From contig NC_062990.1 in NCBI RefSeq assembly GCF_023078275.1, positions 9,191,549 through 9,255,548 on the forward strand: a DNA stretch of 64,000 bases, read 5' to 3'. The notes under the pieces are model-generated. The model did no database searches, was not told the DNA's origin, and saw only the letters and a list, made by a program, of their open reading frames with translations. Every line of letters starts with the position of its first letter. Within the stretch, counting starts at the first letter, position 1. Both the position numbers and the translations under genes were made by a program. Below are positions 11,155 through 22,452 of this stretch, in pieces. This DNA is from Leguminivora glycinivorella. Its lineage: Eukaryota; Arthropoda; Insecta; Lepidoptera; Tortricidae.

Positions 11155-11673
11155 TTAATCTTCCAGGACGCAGTTCGCTTCACCACCGAGAGTCCCGTCG
11201 TCTAAATACCACACGTTTAATTTTGAATTTAGTTCTTTGATGGTGGGATGTATGGCAAGGCTGAAAATTGCTGGACTAAGCGGGTCGCCTTGTTGGCATC
11301 CTACGGATGAAGCCAGAACGTTACTTTTATATAATAATTTGGAGGGAGAACTATAACACTGCGAAAGAAATTTGTATATCAAAGGGGTTTTATTTTTTAA
11401 TTGAGCCAACAAGGCGCCCCTGTCTACGGAATTGAACGCGTAGCACACATCCACCTTCAGCAGAACTTCGCCTGCATTTTGCTCAAGGAATGTTCTTACG
11501 GCGTGAACCGCGGCTTCACATCCGCTTTTGGAGCCGAACCCCAGTTGGATAGGTTGAAGTTCTGGGGTAAGCTCCAAAAGGATGGAGCGGCAAGCGATCT
11601 TGGCGGCTAGGCGTCGGAGTGTGGTACCAACCGCTATGGGGCGGATACCACCATCTTTTTTTTTAAAGCACAT
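11155..11673 (-). pseudogene. Reverse-transcriptase domain of the REL-type LINE
   Basis: The frame holds the RT core: DGGIRPIAVGTTLRRLAAK (motif 1-2 region), QLGFGSKSGCEAAVHA, VLLKVDVCYAFNSVDR (motif A, catalytic Asp), GCQQGDPLSPAIFSLAI (motif B) and WYLDDGTLGG (motif C, YLDD). It synthesises cDNA at the nicked target in intact relatives. Upstream, the frame changes near 11640-11673 within an A-rich run (KKK), and downstream it ends near an A/T run at 11148-11157. The copy is therefore dead despite intact catalytic motifs. Confidence 0.8.
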
Positions 11674-11971
11674 AGGTTGGCTCCGTACAGGATATCCCTA
11701 ATGCCGTCCGGGACCTGACCGGCCAGCATGCCATTAACCAGGGCCGTCAGATCCTTTAACAGCGTGTCCCCCGTTTCCCCACAGCCGCTGCATAGGAGGT
11801 CTTTCAGGTGCTGAGGTGTCAGACCATCCAGACCTCCAGCAGAGCCATTGGGGTAAGACATTACGGCTCCAAGGACATCCTGTGGGGTGGCGATGAGATT
11901 CAGATCAGCAGGTAATGGGGGATCGGGCAGGCGAAGGTCTGTAGCTGGAGGTGGGTGCTTACTATGTAAAG
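11634..11971 (-). pseudogene. RT N-terminal part of the REL-type LINE
   Basis: The open frame extends beyond the first ATG (11861) back to the BEL/Pao insertion point. Residues PNGSAGGLDGLTPQHLKDL are the conserved stretch just before the RT palm in REL LINEs. On the far side of the BEL insert the family text resumes at 20014, with one frameshift at about 20030. The 5-bp duplication CTGTG falls within the codons. Confidence 0.7.
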
Positions 11972-11976
11972 CTGTG

Positions 11977-12177
11977 TGTTTAGGTCTTTAGGAGGAAAAT
12001 GGAAACTAGTATAAATTTTACAACATGACTATATTAAAGTGCTACCAGTCAGTAGAGATGCTTAAATGTAAGTGCTTAAAAACTAAAATTCTTATACTAA
12101 AATAATGCACGCTGTAGGGCATGCGGTTTTGCCTACATATTGTGGTCAGGCGCTTTCTCTTTGTGCATTCTTTAACA
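11977..12177 (-). repeat. BEL/Pao LTR (3' LTR on the minus strand)
   Basis: This 201-bp repeat starts TGTTTAGG and ends TTTAACA. It matches 19808-20008 at every base except one (C at 12147, T at 19978). CTGTG flanks the element on both sides (11972-11976, 20009-20013). The inner edge read on the minus strand is a G-rich run (GCGCGCGGGGGCA), a plausible polypurine tract. Confidence 0.95.
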
Positions 12178-15100
12178 TGCCCCCGCGCGCTGAAGGCTGT
12201 CCTTTTGTGGAGCATCAGCATTCAGCAACGGACAAATCTTGGAGAATGCTCTTCTAACTACTCCATTGGCAGTGCGCACATCGGCGACTCGGTTGATTCC
12301 GTCTTGTCCTGGGAAGACTGCGACGATGCGGCCTAGTCTCCACTTCAAAGGAGGGAGATTATCTTCCTTTAGAAGAACCAACGTGTTCAGGGTTAAAGAG
12401 TCTCCTCCTGTTTGCCATTTGACTCTTTGCTGAAGGTCGGAAATGTACTCTTTACTCCAGCGAGTCCAGAAGTGCTGGCGCAGTTGTTCTACCCGCTGGA
12501 AACGTGTCAGATAGTTGTAGGAGTGGTCCCGATAATCTGGAGCAGGCAATGCGGTCAGCGGACGGCCGATGAGGAAGTGTCCCGGGGTGAGCGGCATCAG
12601 GTCGTCGGGTTCCGTCGATAGCGCGGTGAGTGGCCGAGAATTTAAAATTGCCTCGATCCTAATTATCGTTGTATTAAGTTGTTCATACGTGAGATTTGAA
12701 TTGCCCAGCACTCTGGTCAGGTGATGCTTGGTTGATTTTACACCCGCTTCCCAGAGGCCACCGAAGTGGGGGGCGTAGGCTGGCAAAAAATGAAAGTTCG
12801 TTTCTTCATTAGACGCACTCTCAGCAATAGAATTGCAATTACTTTTGAGGAACCTGGACAATTCGTTGTATGCTCCAACGAACGAGGTTCCGTTATCGGA
12901 GTAGATATTAGCAGGCTTTCCTCTGCGCGACATGAATCTACTCAAGGCCATTAGGTAATTATTGCTTGTTAAGTCACCAACTAACTCTAAGTGTATGGCT
13001 TTGGTTGTAAAACATATGAAGATAGCTATGTACACCTTGACTATCCTACAACCTCTTCCCTGACGACTAACGGAGTTAATGGGACCTGCATAGTCGACGC
13101 CTACGTTAATAAATACGTGGCCCTCTGGAGAGAACCGAGCTTTGGGTAACTGACCCATTAAAGGGCTAAGTACGCGTCCCTTCATGCGGATACATCGGAC
13201 GCACTGTCTGTAAGAAGACTTAGCCAAGTTGCGTCCTCCTATCGGCCAATAACGATCTTTAATAGCGTTTAACAAAAGCTGTGGTGTTGCATGCAGCAGG
13301 TGCCTGTGCTCGAAATGAAAAAGCAACTTTGTGAATTTGTGAGTGGACTGTAGAATGATGGGGTGCTTTTTCTCATATGGAAATTCCGAGTTCTGAAGGC
13401 GACCACCAACACGCATAATCGAATTTTCATCCAAAAATGGGTTTAATTTTAACAGTGGACTACCTTTAGGCAATACTTGAGAGTTTGACAGTAATTTGTA
13501 CTCAGGCAAAGACTCAGCATGCGAAATTTTGATAAGTACGTTCAATGCGTTTTTCAACTCTAAATCGGATAAGTATTGGGTAGTAGCAGTTACTCCTTTA
13601 CAGGCTGATACGAAACGCAAAACGTACGCTACGACGCGTTTCAACCGTAAGAAATTTGAAAACTTGTCAAAGTTAATGAAAGTCTCGTCTCGAATACATG
13701 CGGACAGGGTTATTTCTGGTCGAGTCTCAGGTAAATTAGCCACTTCGATACATGGGTTCTGTGGCCATGTCGAGGCATCACGCTTTAGGAAGCCAGGACC
13801 AGACCACCATAAGTCCAAGGAATTTATTTCCTCGAAGGTCACACCGCGTGATACGTGGTCAGCAGGGTTCTCGTCAGTTGGAACGTGACGCCAGGTACAA
13901 CTCCCTGTAATTTCAAGAATTTCCGCTGTACGGTTGCGAACGAATGGTTGCAATTTGCTCGGCAATGTTTTGAGCCACGCGAGAACTATAGTCGAGTCGC
14001 ACCAGAAAGTTGCGCTGCTAACTTGGGCTCGAAGTGAATTAATAACCTTCTGGTATAACCGAGCGCCAACGAGAGCACCGCAAAGCTCCTTTCTCGGGAT
14101 AGTTAAGGGTTTTATGGGAGCAACACGACTTTTTGCTATAAGCAAGCGCACGAGAACCTCTCCTGCATCGCTGATGCTACGAGCGTAAACACAGGCACCG
14201 TAAGCTTGCTCTGAGGAGTCTGTGAAAATGTGCAGTTCCAGACTCTTGTAGGAGTCGCACAAAACTCGTCGCGGGATGCGAATGGTGTTGAGACGAGGCA
14301 GGCTTGAAACTATATCTGCCCATTGTTTTAAAGTTTCCGGAGGAAGCTCCTGGTTCCAGGAAAGCTTCTGCAACCACAGTTTTTGCATAAATATTTTCAT
14401 TTTAATGACACAAGGACTTAAAAGGCCTAAAGGATCAAATATTTGTGCAATGGTTGACAATATATCCCTTTTAGTATTTCCCTTGGGAACTGAATTGCCG
14501 ATTGGGAAATATAACTCGTCCGCGTCTGGATTCCAACCCAGACCTAATGTCTTACTAGGCTCGGACGATCCCATGTTTAAATTTTTGGATTCAGGGGGAG
14601 AACGGTCAATTAATCGTGGGTCGTTAGCTTTCCACTTTCTTAAATGCATGCGTGCGGCAGCTAAGGCATCAGTGACACCTTTTCGAAGTCTAACTACCTC
14701 GTCGAAATCATCACCCCCGGTCAGTAAATCATCGACATAAAAATCGTTAATTATAATTTCAGACAATGGTTTATCTTGGCAGTCTAACCCTATCTGTTTC
14801 AGACATCTACATGCTAAAAATGGTGCGCTAGCCGTCCCATAAGTTACGGTATTGAGCTGATACGTCTTTAAAACGTCAGACTCATTGTCGCGCCATAAGA
14901 TGAGCTGTAATTTTCGATCGTCAGGATGAACGAATACGGTTCTGTACATTTTTTCAATATCCGCAGATATTACATATCGATGCTGCCTCAACCGTAAGAG
15001 TATGGATAGCAGATCATTTTGGACAGTAGGTCCTACCATTTGCAAATCGTTCAGCGAAACACCGGAAGTAGTGGGGCTACTAGCGTTGAACACAGCTCGC

Positions 15101-15981
15101 AGCTTCGTAGTGGTACTGTCCCTTAAAATTCCGTGGTGTGGGATGAAGTAGGTACCTGTATTCGAATCGGTAGGTACGTACTCAGACATATGACCTAAAG
15201 CGTGATACTCTGACATGAAGTCGATGTATAGCTTCCTAAATGATGGTCTATTTATCCACCTTCGCTCTAACGATAAAAAGCAATGTTTAGCTCTTTGAAA
15301 AGAGTCGCCTAATAATTTAGGACTTTGCTTTAACGGCAATCTAACACAAAAACTTCCGTCCTTCAAACGTGTAGTGTTAGCCTGAAAATGCTCCTCACAT
15401 AATTTCTCTTCGGGAGAATATTGAGACGACTGAGGGCTAACTTCCTCCAGTTGCCAAAAACGCGCTAATTGGTTTTGTATGTCGTCATCAACGGTTGAGC
15501 GAGCACTGCCTGAATCAACAGTCATGAAATTACACATGATAGATGATGATGATGATGGATGCCTACTTGGTTGCCTAAAAATAGGACCGGAAACCAACCA
15601 GCCGAGTTGAGTTTCCCATAGTATGGGCAATCCATGACCTAATTTAATATTTTTGCATCCTAATAAATCCCAAAATAATTCGGCCCCAATTATCATATCT
15701 ACATCAGACGGCTTATAAAAATATGGGTCCGCTAAACATATGTTTGATGGGATTTTTAATTTCGATATGTCAATACGATTAGGGGGAATTTCGTCCGTAA
15801 TAGAAGGCAAAATGTAACAATGTAAGTCCGTTGCAAACTTCTCATTAAGTGACTTAATTTCGACTCGACATATTTCATTTATAGGCGTTGACTTTTTATT
15901 TACACCTGTTATACTTTTATTTACAAAATCGGTTGCCAGGTTTAACCTATTGTACATTTTTTGAGACATGAGACAAGACAT
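12178..15981 (-). CDS. pol: BEL/Pao pol: protease end, RT, RNase H, integrase
   Basis: This 1269-residue frame (its stop lies at the LTR edge) holds most of the enzyme set. Residues ~1-140 are the end of the aspartic-protease region; ~290-480 are RT, with YGTASAPFLACRCL and YVDD near residue 415; ~570-720 is the RNase H-like region (FTDSSEQAYGACVY); ~870-915 is the integrase zinc-binding part; ~955-1080 is the integrase core with Asp in GVDYAG (~962), Asp in YSDNGTSF (~1028) and Glu in GGLWEAG (~1077), spaced 48 residues. The end is a DUF5641-like tail. The ATG is internal: the same frame runs upstream across the protease active site to a TGA at 16081-16083, so pol was probably translated from a longer gag-pol. 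Confidence 0.92.
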
Positions 15982-16083
15982 ACTGCCATTGTCTAGAACA
16001 CAGCGAGCGATGTGCTCTTGCTTATTTGAATCATATATTTTTACAAGTGCAGTAGATAGCAGTACGTCTTGTGCCTTATGTCA
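15982..16083 (-). other. gag-pol junction: in-frame TGA and protease active site
   Basis: Between gag and pol the frame is the same, with one TGA (16081-16083). Downstream, still in frame, is the protease active-site region, where LDNGS stands in the position of the usual D-[S/T]-G triad. Either the copy is defective or the stop is read through and the sequence tolerates Asn. Most BEL/Pao elements have a single gag-pol frame, so mutation is the simpler view. Confidence 0.7.
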
Positions 16084-16712
16084 GTATGAGGAAGAAGTAC
16101 TCGGGGAAACATTCGCTGACAATGCAACCTGGGCCGGCTCGGCGCTGGAGGGGAGCGCGGGCGCAGTCTGTTTGTCGACCCCGCTGATAACGCCCGTGCA
16201 ATTATCGCTATTTAATGTCGATCGATTATGTATGCCTTCCGATACGTGAATTAACGTATGGTGTTTACGTTTACATATTTTGCAACCAGGTTTCTTACAG
16301 TGATTGGCATAATGACCACCTCTAAAGCAGTTAAAACAAACCTTATAAGTAGGTAATAATTGTAATCGGGCTGTATTACTTAACGCGAGGAATTGCGCAC
16401 AGTTTGATAAACAATGATCGCCCTTACAACTCGGACACGGCTTAATCGCTGGCGGCTGAGTTTTGTTGATGTTATTACCTACTTTTTCCTGCACTGCTAT
16501 CATAGTTTTAATTTTAGTTACACCTTTAGTGTTGTGAAGTGACTGATTAGACGATAGTTCGAGTGTTTCGAGTAAATCAGCACGGTTTTGTAAGAAAGTT
16601 CGAAACTCCTCGAAAGTAACAGTTTTATTTTTGTCTAAACCACCCTTGAACTCCTCCCACTCGCGAAATGACTTTGAATCTAACTTCTGTGAAATTATGT
16701 GTATGAGAAGTG
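16081..16712 (-). CDS. gag: BEL/Pao gag, C-terminal half with zinc knuckles
   Basis: About 210 residues form the second half of gag. They include KLDSKSFREWEEFKGG and a series of Cys/His knuckles: CPSCKGDHCLSNC, CFNCFRGGHYANHC and CKICKRKHHTLIH, which bind genomic RNA in capsids. The first few codons upstream of 16715 belong to the inserted MITE. The first half of gag is at 18344-19095, and the two are in register once the MITE and one TA are disregarded. It ends at the TGA before pol. Confidence 0.85.
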
Positions 16713-16714
16713 TA

Positions 16715-18341
16715 GGGGAAACTGGGGACACTTGATCCCCCACTTTGATTTTATGATCTCACGTGTACATTTTCTAACAAATATAGCACGTGTATAGACC
16801 AAACGGTGCATAATTTAACCAAGTACCTGTTTATCGGTAATTAGGATTATACCATGTTATTTATAAAAGTTAGTGAAGTAAAACTGGTATAACAGGTTTG
16901 CATCAAGTATCCCGTATGTAAGGGAGGAATGATCCGCCTGGTTGGATGACTTGATCCGAGGCGGATCATGTCTCCCATAGTAAGGGAGACATGGTTTAGT
17001 TACATAAATAGGTGAGGATCATGTATCCCATAGTCAGGGACACGTGGGTCATTAGATAGAAGTAAATGGCTGTTTATCAAGTGTGAGTTTTATTTTCCCT
17101 CCCAATAATAATCTGATAATTTAGTAGTGAACTTAAGGTAATTAATTACGGCTCATAATCAGTAATAAGACGATAATTTTTTTGAACTTTTACCTCAGTA
17201 GGATCATATCTCCCGTAGAAAGAAATGCAATAGTGATAAGGTGGAATTAAGTTAAAATTTATTTGAAGCTGGTCCATTTACGTAAATATAGCCTAAATAT
17301 TTACGTAAATAAATCAATCAGTCTTGATTACAAGTTACTACTTAACTAATATTGTATTCAGCTGTACCATCTGTCCCACATTGTAAGGGATACACGATCC
17401 ACCTATTTGGACGGTGGATCAAGTCTTAGACTAAACGATGCATAATTTAACCAAGTACCGGTTTATAGGTAAAAGGATTATACAATATTATTTGTAACAG
17501 TTGTTGAAGAGAAACTAGTAAAACAGGTTTGCACCAAGTGTCCCGTATGCAAGGGAGGGATGTTGGACGTCCTAATCCGAGGCGGATCATGCCTCCCATA
17601 GTAAGGGAGACATGGTTTAGTTATATAAAATATGGGAGGATCTTGTGCACCATAGTCAGGGACACATGGGGTGATCTAATGAAACTAAATTGTTGATATA
17701 AAGATATCTAACCAAAATCGAAAATAGCATAAAATAACGTTTACAAAATTATGTTTTAGTATTAAAAGAAAAAGAATATCTTAAATAAATCAAATATAGT
17801 ATACATAATTTTGTTTGATATTCTATGGTATTCTATGCTAGACATGGTCCCGTTTACAGGGAGACTTGATCCTTGGTGATCATGTCTCCCCACAAAACAA
17901 ATTTCAGCGAAATCGTTAGAGCGGTTTCCGAGATCGTCGGTATATAAAAAAATAAATTTACCAAGTCTCCTTTATAGTATTAGGTTAGAAATTATTTCGT
18001 AATAAGCAAAGTTATACTTTAGATAAATGCTATTTTTCAATCAAAACGCATGGCTAATCAAATATCTTACAAAATGAAACAGTTTCTTCTGCAAATCTAT
18101 ACTTTTTTGTAATAAATAAAAGCCTGCAAATACTCATCAAAATGCTCTTGCGCCGCCATAGAACATGTGAAGACCTGTCACTTTGAAACGTCATATAGTT
18201 GACACACCCGACTGTGAAAAAAAGTTTGCCCGTACCATAGACAAAAAGTGTTGCTAGCAGTAATAAACGTAGCTTTGGTAGAATTTCCGTAAATTGAATG
18301 TACCATATGTCCCACAGGGATCTAGTGTCCCCAGTTTCCCC
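16715..18341. mobile_element. TA-flanked MITE-like DNA transposon within gag
   Basis: The 1627-bp insert has ends GGGGAAACTGGGGACAC...GATCCC in inverted orientation (about 25 bases) and TA at both borders (16713-16714, 18342-18343). Short motifs such as TCTCCCATAGTAAGGGAGAC recur inside and form small hairpins; the stretch 16800-17050 is repeated near 17430-17690. No transposase frame is present. The TA duplication points to the Tc1/mariner-like group, but this is inference. Confidence 0.85.
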
Positions 18342-19095
18342 TAGACCATTCTTTAACTGGCTCGCCTAGTGTTTCTAGAGAACGCAGGTTCTTGTTAACC
18401 TGATCTATGACCCTCTTAATGTGACTAGAAGACTCTCGTGTGATCGGTTCAATGTTGAACAATGCTGATACATGATTTTGCAGCAACTGACGCTTGTTGT
18501 TGAATCGATCACATAGAAGCTGCCATGCCAGGGCATAGTTGTCTGACGAGAATTCCACCGACTGTATGACGACTGCGGCGGAAGCCTCCAGGGAAGTCCT
18601 AAGGTAATGGAATTTATTTATATCGTCTATATTGTCGTTAGAGTGTATCAGGCTAGTAAAGGTGTCGCGAAAACCTAACCAATTCTCATATGAGCCATTG
18701 TATTTTGGCAATTGAATAGTCGGTAACCGAACAAGCTTATTATTTCCCTTACGTGATGACTGCTCACTTGCGGCCGAATTAAAATCAGATTCTTGATTTT
18801 TTGTATGTTTGGCTAGTATATCTTGCGCATGGGAAAGTAATTTGAAATACCTACTTTCAAACTCTGCCCGCTCATTTAACTGAGCCTCGGAGTTGTTTGA
18901 GCTGCACTCAAGTTTTAATTGAACCTCGTCGTAATGACCATACAATGATTCAATTTTAGCCATACGTAATTGCAATTCATTTACCTCAGCCGATGTTAAT
19001 GAAGCAACGTCCAAATCATCCATATATTTTTCAAACATGGTTAGTCGACCTTTATAGCTGGCCCGCTTGGCGATTAACTCTTTATCTTCAGTCAT
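18342..19095 (-). CDS. gag: BEL/Pao gag, N-terminal half (DUF1759-like)
   Basis: About 250 residues from MTEDKELIAKRAS onward form the start of gag. The first ~110 are helical and charged; then VRLPTIQLPKYNGSYENWLGF begins the DUF1759-like region, with FHYLRTSLEASAA and WQLLCDRFNNKRQLLQNHV. It forms the particle shell in intact relatives. The frame runs into the MITE at 18341 and ends in a few foreign residues. The ATG at 19093-19095 is supported by the family start and by the ~700-base leader before it. Confidence 0.88.
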
Positions 19096-19807
19096 TTTTG
19101 GGAAGCGAGTGTAGTCAACCTGGAATATTTATTTTACAAAGATGTAAGAGAGAAATAACAATCGATTAAAATGCCGTAGCAATAAGCAAGCGAAACTTGA
19201 AGTTACAAATCAGTTTGAGGTTAACCATACATAGCAGTTTATATCTCTAAGTTTAAGTGATTTAAATTGCGTAAATAATTTATCATAAACCAGTGTTGTT
19301 TGCACGTATTAACTATTTACTTAATTAAATTAATGTTAACTGCAAGTGCAATGTAAGCTTAAGGACTTTTAAGTGTGAATATATAAGCGTTCTGATTTTA
19401 AATTGGAATACAAATTTTAACTAATAATACGATAATTATTTGTACTACCTAATTAATAACGTTAAGATTAAATCAGACCGGTACACTTAAATTAAACTTA
19501 AAATAAAGAACACTGAGCTTAACACGTGGATACTGACCTTGTCACAGAGTTAAATTACGCTAAATTTATACCTTTAGAGTGCTGGATTAGATTTAATAAA
19601 CACAATTAGCACTGGATTACCACTTTTCTTCATTAAAGTCTTGTAATTATTTAATTCTCGACCACTTTCGACAATCCTTTGTCTCTTCTTTGGTTCGATG
19701 ATGGTGCCACCCGATGCCAATTGTTAGGTAACTCTCCAACAATTCCACATTCCTCTTGACCGTGTTATTTTAGTCGCTGGAATCCTCCATCCGGCTCTTA
19801 AGGACCA
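19096..19807 (-). other. BEL/Pao 5' leader with primer-binding site
   Basis: This ~700-base untranslated leader separates the 5' LTR from gag. Immediately inside the LTR the minus strand reads TGGTCCTTAAGAGCCGGA, beginning with TGG as primer-binding sites complementary to tRNA 3' ends do. I see no coding frame in it. Confidence 0.65.
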
Positions 19808-20008
19808 TGTTTAGGTCTTTAGGAGGAAAATGGAAACTAGTATAAATTTTACAACATGACTATATTAAAGTGCTACCAGTCAGTAGAGATGCTTAAATGT
19901 AAGTGCTTAAAAACTAAAATTCTTATACTAAAATAATGCACGCTGTAGGGCATGCGGTTTTGCCTACATATTGTGGTTAGGCGCTTTCTCTTTGTGCATT
20001 CTTTAACA
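19808..20008 (-). repeat. BEL/Pao LTR (5' LTR on the minus strand)
   Basis: This 201-bp LTR runs from TGTTTAGG to TTTAACA and differs from the other LTR only at 19978. It is followed by CTGTG (20009-20013), the repeated target bases. Confidence 0.95.
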
Positions 20009-20025
20009 CTGTGAGTGTTTCAGAG

Positions 20026-20640
20026 TTATAGGGAGCCTATTGCATCGTCGGAAAAAAGCAAGCGGGCTGCGCCTTTTATGTCACCATCAGAAATTTTGGT
20101 CTCGACTGTTTTAAACAAATTGTTGTTGTTCCTAAAATTTCCGGAAGAGGGTTGAAGTGAAATATCGCTGAAACAGTTGTCTTTAATTTTTTTTATCACA
20201 GATTTTGAATTTTTGTCTGAATTTATGTGGAGGACCTTAAAAGAAAATGAAAGAAAATTTTCCCAATTGGCGACGGAGTTATTTGACAGGATTGCTTTAA
20301 TTATCAGGCTCAATGATTTGCACACTGATACTCTGGCACCACGTGGTATCCGTTTTAATACTGGGCGTGAACTTTTGAGATCACTCAGTAGTTCATGGAA
20401 AGGTACGTGAACGTCTGACGCGGTGTGGTCTGATATGGATGGAGGTGACGGAACGCAGGGCTGGGGCGGTGTAGTACTTTTTGACGGCTGAGTATCGCAT
20501 CTTCGGTGTATTTTGGTAATATGTATGTTAAGACCCCTAGTGCCTTTAAAATAATTTGGTTTCGAACATTCCGGGCAGCGAAGAAGATTCTCTGACGATG
20601 CAATAGTTCCTGTAGGGCAGGGAAGGCTTGCGAGGGGCAT
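20026..20640 (-). pseudogene. N-terminal part of the REL-type LINE: zinc finger region
   Basis: The likely start is the ATG at 20638-20640 (MPLASLPCPTG); the longer frame upstream is hydrophobic and looks like UTR. Residues ~20-45 hold a C2H2 finger, CPECSKPNYFKGTRGLNIH followed by ITKIH, a DNA-binding element at the start of REL LINEs. Later text includes PRGARVSVCKSL and the end ISDGDIKGAARLLFSDDAI, which in this family leads directly to the RT region. A one-base frameshift after that (near 20030) and the BEL insertion at 20009 separate it from the RT part. Confidence 0.7.
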
Positions 20641-21400
20641 ATACAATACAGAACTTAAATTAAAAGACAAGTAATAAACTAAAAACTTAAAAAGTAAATA
20701 AGTAGGTAGGTAAAAGAAAAAAAAAACTATTATTATGATTTTGTTCAGCCTGAAGAGGGTCATTCAACTCATTCATGCATTTCAAAGGCGTTTCGCAGCG
20801 TAGTGAGGTCCAAATTCCAGTTCGTGGGAGCGAATGGGAGCTGCCTTATGCCGGCTTCCCTGACATTTTTTTGCGGCCTAATCCGTTGGGCTGCAAATTC
20901 GTGAGGTTTGCGTAGGTCTATCACTGGTCCAAATAGATGAAACTGAAGATAGCGAACGTGCAAGAATTTAACTTTTACTTTTCCGAATTGCAGAAACAAA
21001 CTTATACTGGTTAAATTGAAAATCATAATTAATGAAATTAGTTTTACAAATCTTTTACTAACCTAATCATTTACAGAAGTTGTAAATTTTAAGTGAATTA
21101 TGAAATATGGATACCTGACATGCACGACTGAGGGTCACCCTTTAACCGAATGTAACTCTTGAGTGCCCTACTTTTACAAATTATTGGTTGAATTTACAAT
21201 CGTTTGAGAACTTTTACTAAAGACTGACACATTCAAAAGCTCGAAATTCCAACATGGACCCTCAATGGGAACGCGCATGGCTCGGGCGCAGCGCGACATT
21301 CAAGCTCGCCAAGCGCGCTCTTATATTCAGGATTGCACGGCCCTGTAGGGTCAGGCACATACCTTCAGTCAAGCTAAAAAGCGCGCTCTTAAATTCAGTA
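20641..21400 (-). other. Probable 5' UTR of the REL-type LINE; partly unresolved
   Basis: An 85-residue frame at 20769-21026 (minus) has no recognised domain. Around 21290-21370 GCGCGCTCTTA text occurs twice. The 5' boundary of the LINE is not clear. Confidence 0.3.
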
Positions 21401-21612
21401 ATACGAAGCCTGACCTTCTGGACACTTCAGGCCTTCGGCCTTTCGCGGTGCTCGGACATTAGCCAACACCTTTAGACACTTACAGTTATTCTGTGATTGA
21501 GCACTGACTTCGGCTCTGCATGGATCTAAGCTCTCGGCCTTCGCAATGGCGGTAGTTCACACTACGTTTCACGTCAACCATTGCGGCTGTGTCTCTAACG
21601 CAGCCTGCCTTA
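21400..21612 (+). repeat. Dispersed repeat (second copy) with CCTTTAGACACTTAC
   Basis: The stretch matches 47340-47535: CCTTTAGACACTTAC, GTTTCACGTCAACCATTGCGG and a closing mini-hairpin GGCTG...CAGCC. Its last ~55 bases are inverted relative to 9268-9345. Confidence 0.55.
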
Positions 21613-22057
21613 ACTTTTAAATCATTTAATTCTTACAAAATTTAATTTAATGGATGACTGTTATTGGCTGTCTTATAATTTACCTATGTAAGCAGTAGTA
21701 TGCCTGAGTCATATTTACGGCTGTTGTAATCCTGAATACCAAACATATACAATAAAATAAACAAATACGTTTATTTTGTAATAGTTCCCATAGTTAGTTA
21801 TCATGAAAAGCAGCATGTTTAGCAGCAGCCCATAGGTACATATCACATGGAAGCAAAATAATATCCTCCTTTTACGTTAACACTTGAAGCCCTCTCTACC
21901 ACAGAACTATGTGCTCTCTACGCTCATCAGAATTCTATTCTAGAAACCCTTGATACGTTCAGGATGCAATGTACGCTCTCTCCGTAAATGTGTTTTTGCT
22001 TCCTTGTGATAAAAAGATGCCTATATTATATCTTTTGTGACTTTATCTGGGTAAAGG
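21613..22057. other. AT-rich stretch, nothing recognised
   Basis: No coding frame, repeat boundary or conserved element is visible. Confidence 0.4.
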
Positions 22058-22160
22058 GACCTTACTGTCGATGGCGCTTACAGCATTATGAGATTTATGA
22101 GCGATGTTCGTATACAAATACCACACCGCGGGACGTAAGCGCCATCGACAATAAGGTCCG
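22058..22160. mobile_element. ~100-bp hairpin MITE
   Basis: GGACCTTACTGTCGATGGCG at the left and CGCCATCGACAATAAGGTCC at the right are near-perfect inverted repeats of ~25 bases enclosing ~50 bases. Confidence 0.65.
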
Positions 22161-22291
22161 TACGTGTTCAGTACGTGATTTCCAAATAGCTTGTTGCTTT
22201 TTATTAAAACAAATACCTACATATCATGAAAATCGTTCATACTACCTTTTTTTTTAGCTTTTTGTTCTGAAATAAGAAGGAATTATTTATT

Positions 22292-22452
22292 ACTAGCTTT
22301 TGGCCGCGGCTTCGCTCGCGTTAGAAAGAGACAAAAAGTAGCCTATGTCACTCTCCATCCCTTCAATTATCTCTACTTAAAAAATCACGTCAATTCGTCG
22401 CTTCGTTTTGCCGTGAAGGACGGACAAACAAACAGACAGACTTTCCCATTTA
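22292..22452 (-). mobile_element. Non-autonomous Helitron (minus strand), 5' end incomplete
   Basis: On the minus strand the copy ends with CGCGAGCGAAGCCGCGGCC and AAAAGCTAG followed by T: a hairpin about 10 bases before CTAG, the 3' signature of Helitrons. The 5' end (near TTTATAAATGGGAAAG) lacks the TCCATACTAATAT start seen at 32014. Confidence 0.7.

Larger units (their letters stand above)
11977..20008 (-). mobile_element. BEL/Pao LTR retrotransposon, nearly complete
   Basis: It has two 201-bp LTRs, a 5-bp target duplication, gag and a pol with protease-like, RT, RNase H-like and integrase regions, in the order usual for BEL/Pao. It inserted into the RT-coding region of a REL-type LINE on the same strand. 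LTRs differing at one base imply recent insertion. It was then broken by a 1.63-kb MITE in gag; it also has an in-frame stop between gag and pol. Without the MITE its length is about 6.4 kb. Confidence 0.92.

Noticed and set aside
20641..20763. Membrane-segment start of the REL LINE ORF
   Set aside because: The hydrophobic IIIIVFFFFYL stretch comes from AT-rich leader; the ATG at 20640 gives a start close to the zinc finger.
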